A DNA stretch of 64,000 nt from Gerris lacustris (Eukaryota > Arthropoda > Insecta > Hemiptera > Gerridae). Below the pieces are notes generated by a model, which ran no database searches, was not told the DNA's origin, and saw only the letters and a list, made by a program, of their open reading frames with translations. Both the position numbers and the translations under genes were made by a program. Location: assembly GCA_951217055.1 (NCBI GenBank), contig OX578279.1:40449610-40513609 (forward strand), given 5' to 3'. Numbering within the stretch: the stretch's first letter is position 1; every line of letters begins with the position of its first letter. Of the stretch, positions 1 to 11,863 are shown piece by piece.

Positions 1-2678
1 TCAATAATAGTCGAGCAGGACCGGGGCCGGGTTAAGTGATTAAGGAGGTTAAAGAAACTAATCTAAATCTAAGGTGGTTAGTTTACTTTTGATTTGAGTC
101 AAGAAGTGTATGAAGAGGGGGAAGGGACCAAGACGCAAAGAGGTGGAAACCACAACAACATTGACCTTGGAATAATCTAGGTTTGGCATTTTATCTTTTC
201 TATTACATATGAACTTATAAAAACTAATTACCCAATGCTAAAACCCTGGTTATTTATTCCTAACGACTTTAAATTAAACTAAACAAAATATTACAGATGC
301 AATTATCGAGAACTTATTTATAATTAATTTAATGAGTTATAATTTTTATCTCGTAAGAAATAAGTACATACTTACCAGTTGTTTAAAAAAATGGAATTAA
401 ACAAAGCAGATCTTTATTTAGAAAATGAACAACAAAAACAAATTGTACTTGGATTTACATTAATTCAATGAATATTAATTAGTTTATTAATTTTAAAAAC
501 ATTATTAATAAATTAGTAGGACACTTTTATTCAAATTAATGAGAATAAAGTATATTTTGTTAGTTTTTATATTTTAGTTTTCATATGGTGGGGGTCTATA
601 TTTGGTAGTGCGTTCTAGTTTAGTCGATTACACGGAGTCGTTGACGTGGCAGCCATATTTAGAATTTTACTCACGATTGTTTTAATTTCATAATTTACAT
701 TTCAATATTAACATTTGATCAATTTAGTTTGTACCGTTTTATATAAAAAAAAAATATATTATTGATAGGCATTAAATTCGTTTATTGTAAAGAGTTATGC
801 ATTTATTGATAGCCTAGAAGAAACAATTTATTAAAGTTTGGTAGCTTTAATCGCCATTTTTTGTTCAAAATACGAAATTGAATCAATATCAATTGTACAA
901 TTATCGTCATTTCTGAAGAAATTACTTGTTAATTATTATCTTCAGAACTTTATTGTTCGTTTTGAAAAAAAAAAAAAATAATAATAAAATATCCCAACTC
1001 CAAAAAGAAACGAATAAAGTCAAAATTACCTAAAAACGCTTCTTCTCATTACTCTTTTTTATCTGGTTGCGAACGATCTCCGTGTAATTTTATGGAGTTA
1101 TTTTATATTTGACGAACCGAAATGATCATTTAATGGTGAGTACTATAGTTTATTATACACCTTTTTCTAGAATAGTATTAAAATATTAAGATAAATCTCT
1201 TATTTTAACTTAACTAATCAGATCCTAATAATAATAAGATGAGGATTCGATGTTAAGAGAAACACAATTGCATCGTTACGTCATTCCTGAGTCAAGCGAT
1301 GCTGGTGGACAAATGGGATACTTGGGATTATTGACGTCATAGTAATTTAAATCCCCTTAAACCTTATGCTCCCACTTGTTGGTTGTCGATCTATGGTTTT
1401 TTGGGGGGGTTTTCTTAAAATTGCATTCATCGTCTGAAGTACTTCGTATTTCTAAATATTTATTGAGAAAGGGGTTAAGGGTTGTTGTGAGGTAGAGAAA
1501 AAGTCACAATATTGTCTCCACTACAAAATCGCATTGCATTGTGGGAAATTCGGTTTCATTAATATTTATACATTATACCTTATTTCAATTGTCCAATATT
1601 ATTCGAGTAACTGAGATGAAAAAGAATAATAGAATTATGAATTCAATAGTATGTAATTAATCATTTAAATAATACATTGATCAAATTATTATTAATTTTT
1701 CACAAAAAAATAATATTTGAATTCTACCTCATTATTATTAATATCTAATTTTGTGAAGCCTTCCTTATTACTTATAAGCTAGACAGATAGACGAATCAAG
1801 GGCACAAAGTTGCGTGTATAATACCATATTAACTTGTCAGAAGGTGTAGTATCAGGAATATGGTAAGCCGCAGGAGCTCACCTCATTGCGCAGTATCCCT
1901 ATACACAACATAAATTAACTGTTTTCACTCTGTGTGTTGAACACTATCAACTTTATATTTTTTTTTCTTGAATGCTGCAATAAAATTAATTTATAGTAAT
2001 TTGTATTTAATAAATATATGAACTAGTTTAATACATAATATATTATAATCGTTCCTTGATGTTTCAATTCTTAAATGGTTCGGTCTTGACTTAAGTATAT
2101 TTAAAATTTAATTTAAAATTAAAAATAATATACAATTAATTTGTATATTAATTATAATTTTGATTGATTACTGCTTGAGGAAGACCCAATAAATATATCT
2201 GCGGTTTATAAATTGTAGTATTATAAAGTCTCGCGTTTATTTCCAACATAAAGTAAACTCACCTTTGACTAATTCATTTTATTAATGTAATTTTATTTCT
2301 TCCACATTTTGGCACTGATAATGGAATGAAGCTATTAAATAAACAAGTTTTCAATTTACGTGGAGAGACAGTTTAAATTATTCCTATATAATTTCACTCT
2401 CACTACGCAGGTAAAATATGAATTTGAATTATTTACTAATTATTGGGGATAATGTATCACAATGACATTTACTTGTTTTTAATTTTTCCGATTCTTCGCC
2501 TTACGAATTTAATTTTCTTTTAAGTTATTTTATTTAGGAAAACAGCAGCGTTCCGCCCCGCCAACTCAAAAAGTCAAAAGTTCACAAAAGCTGCCAGTGT
2601 ATATATACTGGAGGTGACAAACTAGGGTTTATGAGGGTCTGCAGCATAAAATACGTAAAAACTACCTAAATAATTTTT
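1..2678. other. AT-rich DNA without a recognised gene
   Basis: I see no coding exon, RNA gene or paired transposon ends in this stretch. It holds short A and T runs and a consensus palindromic CRE-type octamer, TGACGTCA, at 1332-1339, whose function cannot be judged without a nearby promoter. A short ORF at 391-471 that would extend to 516 if its TGA were read is treated as a finding, not as a gene. A degenerate copy of the 22.1 kb foldback repeat is visible near 2330-2390; it contains the motif TTTACGTGGAGAGACA, the uninterrupted form of the hAT insertion site at 22.36 kb. Confidence 0.5.
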
Positions 2679-2920
2679 GGAACGAATTTCCTTATGGCAC
2701 GTTCTGGAGCCCAGGAGTAAATCTGAAAAGAAAGACCAAAATCACCGTCACGCAAAATCCGTTACGAAATCTACCGATGACAATAACTTGAGTAAAAGAT
2801 CACCAATTTAGTTGAAATTTGGTACACATGTTCATTTACCAATGCCCAGGCTAAGTTCGTTTTTATCCGCCCAAGCGTTCACGCGCAACGCTCGCGTAAA
2901 CGTAAGCTTCAAAAATCTTA
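2679..2920 (+). repeat. Dispersed repeat R1, partial copy
   Basis: This stretch begins with GGAACGAA and contains GGCACGTTCTGGAGCC, GATAACTTGAGTAAAAGATC and CCAAGCGTTCACGCGCAACG, in the same order as in the copies at 6082-6606 (opposite orientation) and from 22873. It covers only the half of R1 that carries the GC-rich motifs; the other half is missing or unrecognisable. No coding capacity is visible. Confidence 0.75.
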
Positions 2921-2959
2921 AGACCACAATAAGATACTTTGGCTTCTTCTAAAACAAAT

Positions 2960-2980
2960 ATAATAATAATAATAATAATA
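2960..2980. repeat. (TAA)n microsatellite
   Basis: Seven uninterrupted TAA units follow the R1 fragment. Confidence 0.85.
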
Positions 2981-4721
2981 TTTATTTACACTAATTAAAA
3001 TAATTCATATAAATAATTTCAATATTGATATTTAACATTTGTTTACATTATTTTTAATTTCAAACAAATAATTGTTTGCTTGAGTATTCTCTTTTTACTT
3101 AATATATTTTGGAGAGAGACCTCAGTAAGTGCAGATTTACCTTGAGCGAGGTCTCCGTCTAGATTTAATTATCCTTTATTTTCATTTATTAATTTGTTAT
3201 TCATTTAGTAAATTTTTGCTATCGTTCGTGTTTAATTTAAATCATGCATCCATTTATCTTCTACTCTTTTTTGAAACTAGGATCATTAATCTTAAGATAA
3301 ATATATCGACAATCCAAAAATGAACAACTAAAAAAAAAATATATATAAATACATAAATAAAAAAAGCTTAGTTATAAGTAAGCAGTATTCATGCTGTATT
3401 AAAAAAAGAATTCTATAAATGCCTTTTTATAATATAAACATTTTATTATCTCTAGTATATCTAAAAATATAAAATAGATATAAAATGTTTCTATTTTATG
3501 TAGTGATTTAAGGAAAATAGCGGTGTTCAAGTAAGTAAATGACAAAAGTAAGAAGGTAGGTAAAACGGTGCAACGGTATAAGTACAAAAGGTATAAGTGT
3601 GACTGAGCAGTAATTTGTTATTACATAGTAGTATGAAGATATTCATTGAGAAGGTATTGTATAATATATTTTTAATGTAATAATGCTATATATTTACAAA
3701 ATGGTTCAAAATTATAAACAATCCTATATTGCAACACGTAGTCACAGTTCTAATGACGCCAAATACTAATATATAGGCGGTAAATTTAAACATTTTAAAA
3801 CCTTTGTATATAAAATACTACTGGACGAAAGTAATCTTTTTACGATCCTTTTTCATGATTCAAGATGGCGGCCATTTATATGTAAAATCTATTATGATTA
3901 TAATATATCCTGCCACCGGCGCCGACTCCTAAGGGCTCAAGGGGCTCGAGCCCCCCAATGTTGAGTCTAGGGGGGCTGAGCCCCCCAAAAATTTGATAAT
4001 AAATACTAAACAAATAATTAGTGTGCTTTAGAGTGACCCCGAGTAGAGACAACTAAATAGCCTTTATTATTAAAACAGCAAATAACGGAACGCCCATGGA
4101 TGTATTTTCTACTAGGCCTGGCCTACATAATATTTAGCTTTTACTATTTAGAGGTCTTTTAATTCTCCAAAATAGATACTAAAAATGTATTCAAACAATA
4201 AATATTCCTACAATGCAGGATTGTTACATTAACTAAGCGAAACTGAAATACACATTAAACAGCTTCATTATGGCTTTCATCATCAATGTCCAGAGCCCCA
4301 CGTGACAGGAAAGGCAATATTTATTATTGAAATATTAAAAAATAATATTCGTAATAATATTAATAATAATTAAAAAATAATGAAGCAAATTTTAAATTTG
4401 TAAGCCCGGGTGAGGAGATCAAGTTTATTTTTAGTGGCAAACAGTATGATGCCATATTAGTAGCAGTAAGAAAGTGAAGTTCATGGGCGCCCGCTAAAAT
4501 TCCAAAATTTAGGGGGGGGGGGGCAAACTTTTTTCGGTCTCATTCTTTGCATGTATATTATGTTAGCCTGTAATATTCTTCATTAAATAAATAAATAATA
4601 ATAAAAATAATGTTTATTTACTTACTACAACAGGTACATGCAAGATATAAAATTATGTAACATTTTAATTTAATTGGCATGGCTATCGCCGTCAGCCAGG
4701 AGTTGGACTTCTATACATACA

Positions 4722-4747
<26 letters not shown>
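4722..4747. repeat. Poly(T) tract
   Basis: An uninterrupted run of about 26 T. It could be the poly(A) tail of a minus-strand retroposed sequence, but no such sequence is recognisable next to it. Confidence 0.7.
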
Positions 4748-4754
<7 letters not shown>

Positions 4755-5397
4755 ATTGATAACAAGTGCTTAACATATTAAAGATGATATAATAACAATA
4801 AAATAATTGTATCACTAATAGAATAATTAACAATAATAAATAAAATATTAATAATAGCCAAATTGTACTAACCTAATCTAAACATAATTATTATAATGTA
4901 TTAATACTCAATATTAAATGTTAAAGGATTTGTTTCCCTTACAATATTATTTCCTAGATAGACAATATTAGTTCAACCGTCCTCTCATAGATAGCGCCAC
5001 GATCAGTTTTCATAATGTAAGTCGTAATATTAGAGAGTTTTCTAATTATATAAAAATAAATGTAATTAATATCTTGCAACTATATATTGCATATCAGTAA
5101 CCTAGTGTATAAGCATATTTTGCATATTAATTCATTGTAAATAAAAAATTAATGGCATATAATTTTATAATATTTTAAATTCAATTATGCTATATTTAAA
5201 TCATTTTAGTGTGTATTCGAACAATTTATCCTTAATTGGTAGGGACTGCCTAATAAAGATTAGGTAGTTGATGCTTTGTATTTTTCATTTGATTGATTAC
5301 TAGCCTGCAATCCGCGCGGGGCTATATGATTCCTATTATTATGTAGGCCTAGCAATTAAATGAAATGCCTAAATAGTTTAGTTTTCAAAGCCTTAAA

Positions 5398-6063
5398 ATG
5401 AAAAGTGTCTGTATGAGGTATAAGGGTATATGTCTTTTATACAAATCTACAGTTTTATTCCAATTTGATGAATATTTACACACTTTCCCTTCAAAGCAAG
5501 TGGGAGGTCACTGTCTACATGAATTTTCCAAATTTAAATTTTGGTACAAAGGGGTGCGGGGTAAAAATGTCGAAGTAATGAATGACCTTCATATTATGAT
5601 GCATATCGTTGAAAAGCACTTTAACAGAAAAGTAATTGTTGTTATGTACATTTTTATTTAGGAGGGGGTAAAATGGAAATTTATAGGTATATACATATAT
5701 AAAAATCAACGTATGTGTGTGTATGTTCCTTTTAAATCTACAGTTTTAGTCCGATCTCGATGAAAATTTGCACACTTTTATTGGACAATGTAATGAATAC
5801 CCTTCATGATGCAAATGCTCTTTAAGAGTACAGTAATTGTTCTTATTTACACTTTTGTCATATTTTCATTTAGGGGGGGGGGGGGGGGGGGTAAATTTAC
5901 GATATTTGATAATTATTTTATCAAAGAGGAGAAGGGCATAGAAATAAGTGGGAGGGATAGAATCTAGACATTTTCGCATAGTAAAATAATTTATATGTTT
6001 CTTTATGGTTGTTTATAAACTTTTCAAATTATAATAACACTCCGTAACGAAGGACGTACCCAG
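5398..6063 (-). repeat. Dispersed repeat R3, inverted relative to 40.7 kb copy
   Basis: Read on the minus strand this matches 40727-41390 over most of its length: the block around TACGGAGTGTTA, the CTCCCACTTATTTCTAT block and the ACTGTAGATTT block recur in the same order. It holds two diverged internal units of roughly 220 bp and an uninterrupted 19-base G run at 5873-5891. The 87-codon open frame at 5398-5661 lies inside this repeat and is not a gene. Confidence 0.7.
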
Positions 6064-6081
6064 ATAGTTATAAAAAAATAC

Positions 6082-6606
6082 GTTTGGTGGGACACCCGGT
6101 AGGAACGAAGTTCCTTACATTTTTCATTAAATATAAATTATAAGGTTGAAGTATTATATTAAACACACCCGCAAAATCAAAACAAAATAATATCCCTACA
6201 AAAACAAAACAAAAACATTTCCCTACATCAAAACTAAAAAATTCCCACATCAAGACATGTCAATGACAATATTGTAAAAAGATTTAAAATCTGGTTGGTC
6301 CAAGTGACATTTTGACATATAACAAAAATAAACAAAACAAGTCAAGGAACAGGCTTCCTTAATAACATGTTTCCCGTCTTTTTAAAGCTTAAGTTTATTC
6401 GAGCGTTGCGCGTGAACGCTTGGGCGGATAACGATTTCCAACGAACAGCCTGGGATTGGTAAATTGAACATGTGTACAAAATTTCAACTAACTCTGTGAT
6501 CTTTTACTCAAGTTATCGTCATCGGAAGATTTCGTGACGGTGATTTTGGTCGTTTTTTTCGGATTCACTCCCGGGCTCCAGAACATGCCATAAGGAACTT
6601 CGTTCC
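6082..6606 (-). mobile_element. R1 element, complete copy (525 bp)
   Basis: This is R1 in reverse orientation. Near its ends sit the mirrored palindromic blocks GGAACGAAGTTCCTTA and TAAGGAACTTCGTTCC. It is flanked by AAAAAATAC at 6073-6081 and 6607-6615, a possible 9-bp target duplication. It is not interrupted, so it provides the empty-site sequence for the MITE inserted in the R1 copy at 22.9-24.1 kb. No transposase is present. The superfamily is not clear; the terminal blocks can each fold as a 5-bp stem with a GAA or TTC loop. Confidence 0.65.
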
Positions 6607-6751
6607 AAAAAATACAAAACGTTGTTTTGTCTATTATTGATGTATTTTTATTATATTATACTACAACGTTAACATTTAATTGAAACGATAAATAATAATT
6701 TTGATTTTTTAAATTATCCTCTGTATGAGCAAAAATATTTTAATAAAAATG

Positions 6752-7543
6752 TTTGGGGTAAATTTGCACTTGAGCACCCACTTATTTATAATTGTCCGAT
6801 TGACTTTCACACTTTGTATACAAAAGTGTGATGTTCCTTAGTCCCAATGTACATTAGACTGAATATCCCTTTGTCTTAATAGGCATTAAGACAAAGGAAT
6901 TTAAATAGGAGAGTTTATTACCCTTAATCTAACAATACATTAGGACTAAGGGATATCCATTTATATGTGCTTTAGGACGAAGGAACATCACACTTTTGTA
7001 TAAAAAAGAGCTGAAGATTTGAGAATAAGGACTGTGACATGACAGAGCATAAAGAGAAACAGGAGAATTCTTGATGTGACGAGTCTTAAATCTACCGCTA
7101 CAAAATTGATGACTCTTTGAACACACGTTTTTGATATCGATATATATGCTCCTAATATATCGATAGTCACTGTTATCTTATCTACTAATAACATTGTATA
7201 TAATGGCCGACGAAGATTTTTTGAGTGATTTAACGATGTATTTTTTTCATTATAAAACATTTATTTACGAAGAATACTGTCTTTTTTTATAATTGGCATC
7301 CAATTTCAAGGTTTTTAGCTATCCTGAGTGAATCCCCCACCCTTAAAAACCCCTATTTTCCCAACATTTCCCGTATGTACGTGAGTGGATATTTTATATA
7401 TTTTTTTAAAAATAAACTATTGATTTTATCGACTTGGTACATGGTAAATAATTGTTAAAATGTAAAAAGGAACAGTTTAAAAAAACCCCGAAGTCAATCG
7501 GGCAATTATAAATAAGTGGGTGCTCAAGTGCAAATTTACCAAA
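6752..7543. mobile_element. TIR element with 50-bp inverted repeats
   Basis: The segment 6757-6806 (starting GGTAAATTTGCACTTGAGCA) is the reverse complement of 7491-7540 with a single mismatch, and the match extends a few more bases outward (TTTGG). The interior encodes nothing recognisable; minus-strand open frames at 6929-7260 are incidental. Superfamily unassigned because no clear target duplication was seen. It lies within the 3.9-7.7 kb hAT-like element and contains the smaller MITE at 6817-7002. Confidence 0.75.
6817..7002. mobile_element. Nested 186-bp foldback MITE
   Basis: The 28-bp ends (starting TATACAAAAGTGTGATGTTC) are inverted copies with one mismatch. The interior contains a second perfect hairpin: CCTTTGTCTTAAT at 6868-6880, a 4-base loop, and its complement at 6885-6897. 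It sits inside the 50-bp-TIR element, so it is either the later insertion or part of that element's structure. Confidence 0.65.
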
Positions 7544-7676
7544 TTCACCAGAAAGCCTCAAATATAGCAGTTTTTCAAAATTTTCCGGGGGAGGACCCCC
7601 CGTTTCATAGGGAGTATTCCATATTTCATGCCCCCCCACCCCCAATAATTTTCAAAAGTTGGCGCCTATATCCTGC

Positions 7677-8987
7677 ACTAGAATCTTGATATTTAGAATT
7701 TAGATTCCTTTTTTAGCATAAAGAATTATATTGAATGAATTTTAGTTTTTTTTTATCAGCCATTTTCATTCAAGATTGTGGGCATATATTTACTTGAAAT
7801 TCTCCGTTTACTAATATTGTAACTACCACTACTTCCCATTGAAAGCTAGCATTTAAAAATACTTCTCCAATTGTTAATTAGCAAGTTTTCCTTAATTATC
7901 GCATAGCATAAGAATTTTAATTTTTTTTTAGCAGTAGATTATAAACCAATCAAATTACAAGAACGGGAAAATACCTAGTATTTTATATAAAACAGAGTTA
8001 GCTAGCTCATTTCTATGAGTATATTTAATTTTATCTTAAGTCATGAAAAGTTTTAATAGCATTGACTAAGACAATTGTTGTAATACACATGGAACCCATC
8101 GAGAATAACTTCAAAAATTGAATTTATGAAGATTATAGTAATCCTGAATTTCGAATGTTTCATTGCCCAGCTCTGTACACAAAATAAAACATGTGATAAA
8201 AATATTTAGCAATACCCTAAAGAACAACTGACTTCCGGGGAGGATTTTCAGGAGTAAGAAACTGGTTGAATAGTGGATACGGAGTAGCGGCGAGGGATTT
8301 GTTGACATCTCCCCCCCCCCCCTTCCCCTGAGGCAAGTAAACGGATCGATCTTGTTTTTATCGTAACAACTCAACGAAATAGATATCCCTTGCCAAGGCT
8401 TAACAAACCTTATTTTCGACAAAATATTCTATTCAAATTTTTATGATAGTACTACCTAATCCGCAATTTTTCAAAAATTTCATTTCTTAATAGAGGGTTC
8501 AAAATGTGGCCCCAAGGTAAAAATATATTCTTTGTGTATTAAAGAATTTATATTTTAATAACAGTTAAAAATAGACTGCCAATTAGTGTGGCACATAGCT
8601 TCCTCGCATCCTATCATGTACTTATTGAAAATTATTGTTTATTGTGTAAAAACACCCACCAAATTTAATTTTGATATTGGCCGCCATTTTGAAGTTATCA
8701 ATTTTTGATTTTTTAAACTTTGACGGTTAATAATACCGAAAGTATAAATAGGTTTTTGACGTATAGCATATCGTTGGAACCGGAAAAAATTAAGGAACAA
8801 ATATAAAAAACCCCGATGAAATTGCATTAATTAGTTTAAAAGTTATAAGCGAATATAATTATTTATTAGTGGGATAATTTTGATAACGTCAAAGTTTGTT
8901 TACATCTGTCAAAATACCGCCAAACTTCAAATAATAAAATAAAATATAGGTATTAATAAATTGGTAAGGCGTGAATCTCACGTAAAA
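7677..8987. other. No gene recognised; holds R2 end fragment
   Basis: AT-rich sequence with a C run at about 8311-8322. The 103-codon minus-strand frame at 8111-8422 has no recognisable domain. An R2 fragment lies at 8572-8653, followed by a GGCCGCCATTTTG motif at 8679. Confidence 0.45.
8572..8653 (+). repeat. Dispersed repeat R2, 5' fragment
   Basis: It starts TAGACTGCCAATTAGTGTGG and continues through CTTCCTCGCATCCTATCATG to TTATTGTGTAAAAAC, the same as the first part of the copies at 38969 and 51918, then diverges. Confidence 0.8.
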
Positions 8988-9673
8988 AGGGTTTCGTTGG
9001 TATTGTGAACACAATATTAGTAAGCGGGGAGGTGAGAAAAGTTTTGATTTTTTTTTTTACAAAATGGCGCGCAAAATTAAATGTTGACATCAAGTGTTAT
9101 ACATTTTTTAAATCTACTCTTTAATACCTTTCATTTGATACCCCACTCAAAATTTTAAAAAAATATTTTTTTTCGAGTGACATGAATTATCCGCCATCTT
9201 GGATTTCCAGTAAATCAGATCAAATTGCTAATCTTATTTTTTCTATGGCCCAGCAGATCACACATATTGCATATTTTTCTATATTTTTAGTAACAGCGTA
9301 AATACTATTTTAGGGGGGGGGGGGCACGCAAAATTTCGTTTTTTGACAAAATGGCGCCGAAAATTAAGCACGTTTACTAAGTGGTATATATATTTCTAAT
9401 CTACTCTTCAATACCTTTCATTTGACACCCCACTCAAAATTCTAAAAAAAAAATTTTTTTTTCGCGACGTGAATTATCCGCCATTTTGAATTTGAACAGC
9501 TGATAATATTGAGTTCGCTATATTTTTCCTGTGTGCGCGTCAAAACGAAGTTGGAAAGTTTCACGTTTTTATCTCTTTTGGTTCAAAAGTTATTGGAACC
9601 GTACAGAGTGACAGACGGACACAGGAACGAAACTATAAGGGTTTCTTTTTTTTGGTTTTACCAACGAAACCCT
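8988..9673. mobile_element. TIR element with internal tandem units (AGGGTTTCG family)
   Basis: A perfect 15-bp inverted repeat bounds it: AGGGTTTCGTTGGTA at 8988-9002 and TACCAACGAAACCCT at 9659-9673. Between them are two diverged copies of a roughly 300-bp unit, recognised by ACTCTT(C/T)AATACCTTTCATT, a following A-rich run and CCGCCAT(C/T)TTG. The right unit ends in ACCGTACAGAGTGACAGACG. The 33 kb element has the same right end and three units. No transposase is visible. Confidence 0.75.
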
Positions 9674-9765
9674 AAAAATAGGTTTTTTTTTTGAAGAAAT
9701 GTTAATAAATCAGTTTGTTTAGAACGGTCACCCATCGAAGTACTGACCACGTCCAATGCTGCTTC

Positions 9766-9792
9766 CTCCTGCTGCGATGCAAGCAGCAGGAG
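9766..9792. repeat. GC-rich 10-bp hairpin
   Basis: CTCCTGCTGC, a 7-base loop and GCAGCAGGAG form a perfect stem immediately before a long A/T-only tract. Role unknown. Confidence 0.6.
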
Positions 9793-9820
9793 AGGCCACA
9801 GTGGCCTATTTATATAATAG

Positions 9821-10014
9821 TTTATTTATATTTATATTTTTATATTTATATTATATTTATTTATATATTTTTATATATTTATATATTATTATTATATATA
9901 TTTATTATATTATTTATTATAATTATTATATATATTTATAAATATATATAAATTTTTATATATAAATTATATTTATATTTTATTTATATATTTATATTTA
10001 TATTATATTTATAT
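9821..10014. repeat. 194-bp tract with only A and T
   Basis: Not one G or C occurs over 194 bases. It is irregular, built from TTTATA and TATTTATA blocks rather than a simple (TA)n. The open frames crossing its left part are composition artefacts. Confidence 0.9.
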
Positions 10015-11863
10015 CAAAAATGTATATAATAGTTCTATTTATCTCTCTAAGGCGTACGAAAAACAAATTTTCTCTTGTCTCTAAATAACCATTTGTAATA
10101 TATATATTTTTTTTAATAAACTAACACAAAATAATTTTGGAAGAGTTGACCTACATAAAGTCTCCTTTACTTGACCCCTACTAACTTGAATTCACCTTTC
10201 AGGTTACATAATATAAACAAATATACATAATACCTTATTGTCCTTTCTATTGAAGAGAAACTTTTTTTTCTTAGAATTTTCTTTTTTTTAAGACATTTAA
10301 ATTTATCTCAGTCGTATTTATTATACGTAGGACCCATGAAGTCAAAATAGTTCTGAAGAGACCTTATCACATATTCTAAACATATAAGTCAGTCGGTCAG
10401 GCAAATTGATAAATTAAGTGTAAACACAAATTAATAAAATTTCGACTGATAGGCTGCCTACAAGTGTTTGTCTTGCAGCTTAAAAACTCATTAGAAGACT
10501 TTTATTGTATAACGTTGTATTACATATTTCCACAAACAATGTAGTCTATACCAGCCCTATAATAATTATTTCAACACCCCATAACAACGCCCTTTAATAA
10601 TTTGGTTCACTTTCTTTTTTTAGGATAAGCTTATTTTACTTTACAAGTCTTTTGTGGCTAAATGGTAATTCATGTTGAAGAACACCAGGAGTAACTGATT
10701 TTCGGTTGTTTTTATACGTATTTTGACACTATAACATTTAAAATTTCAAATACTTATGTACAACTTGAAAAAAAACACACATATCTGGACTATACAATTT
10801 ACTTGGCATATATGTATACACATACCTACCTGGCAGCTTGACGGTCGAGACCGGCGAGTGTATGTATATAAAACCCAAATACCTCTTTTAACATCATGTT
10901 ATCTGTGAATTTTATGAATTTTAATTCTATGTATAGATAATACGAGTATATCTAAGGCCTTGATATTAATATTAATAATAAATATTAGATGCCCAAGCCC
11001 ACTCAAATGACCCCTACTCGAAAGTAATTATTTATTATCACTAATAACAGCATACATTTTTTGCTTCAGGTGCGTGCAGAGCAGCGAGTGCGTGGTATTT
11101 TAATATTTCGAGTGCGAATAATTGTTTTTTTCTTTAAATTTACGGGATTGATATATTTTTGACTTTCCGTATTATATTTAATTTAATTTTTTATTAATAC
11201 CTATCTAAATGTTTAATAGGCAATTATGCATAATCTATGGATATCAAAATTACAACTTTTTTAGAAAATGTTTTTTAAGTATGGCCTGTTCATTAATGTC
11301 GTTAATACTTGTAACCTTAGAAAAATCTGGAATCTCTATTTAGTAAGAACTTTCCGCGAGCATTTGTTTGAGAGCAAGTAGATCGTGAATAGCTGATTAA
11401 ATCCTCGAAAATGGACTTCCATCCATTGTGCATCCAGCTACAGACTTATATCTCACAGTAGTTTTATCTATTTTTTAATTTTTTGTTATATTATCCTTAT
11501 TAGTCCAGTTATTCCAGGAGATAGCATATATAAAAAGTGACTGACTTACATTAAGCTGGCATTTTGTGCATAAGTTAATCTTTTGATGCCCTTTAAGAAT
11601 ATGTGGTCGGCTAAGTTTGTCTGTGGGACATAGCTTAGCCATATAAGCTGTAAAACTATAGAATGGTGGAGAGTTGCCATGTTCCACTTATTTCATGAGT
11701 ACAAAATAGTAATATATTTTTTTGTAATAGACCAAAAATCAAGTTGATGTTAGTTTGACAATTGATAGGTTAGTTATTCAAATATTTCTTCAACCGGTCT
11801 TTGTTTTAACACCTTTTATGGCCAAGCAATGATACCTTAGACGAACCTAATCGAACATTGTGA
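10015..11863. other. AT-rich DNA without a recognised gene
   Basis: No paired terminal repeats and no domain-bearing frame. An acceptor-like TTTTTTGCTTCAG precedes a short open stretch at about 11070-11160, but nothing supports it as a coding exon beyond the splice motif. The minus-strand frame at 11475-11687 has no recognisable features. Confidence 0.45.

Larger units (their letters stand above)
3914..7668. mobile_element. hAT-like non-autonomous element (about 3.75 kb)
   Basis: The ends read CACCGGCGCCGACTCC on the left and GTTGGCGCCTA on the right, sharing a short GGCGCC(A/G)AC inverted terminus. They are flanked by the same sequence, TATCCTGC at 3906-3913 and 7669-7676; the match extends to TATATCCTGC if the right end is taken at 7666. 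An 8-bp target duplication is the hAT hallmark. Both ends carry G- or C-rich subterminal runs, and the right end shares the block GGGGGGTCCTCCCCCGG (reverse strand) with a site near 25.46 kb inside the other hAT element. No hAT transposase or dimerisation domain is visible, so it would need a transposase in trans. The interior contains an R3 copy, an R1 copy and a TIR element with a nested MITE. The short terminal repeat keeps confidence moderate. Confidence 0.55.

Noticed and set aside
391..516. Mitochondrial insertion (NUMT)
   Set aside because: Although TGA=Trp would extend the frame, the peptide matches no mitochondrial protein I recognise and neighbouring sequence shows no other mitochondrial gene.
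1332..1339. TGACGTCA as a functional cAMP-response element
   Set aside because: A single octamer in a long non-coding stretch, with no promoter or gene nearby to support it.
9715..9951. 78- and 61-codon frames rich in I, Y, F and L
   Set aside because: They lie in the A/T-only tract and reflect composition; overlapping frames in the same tract are equally open.
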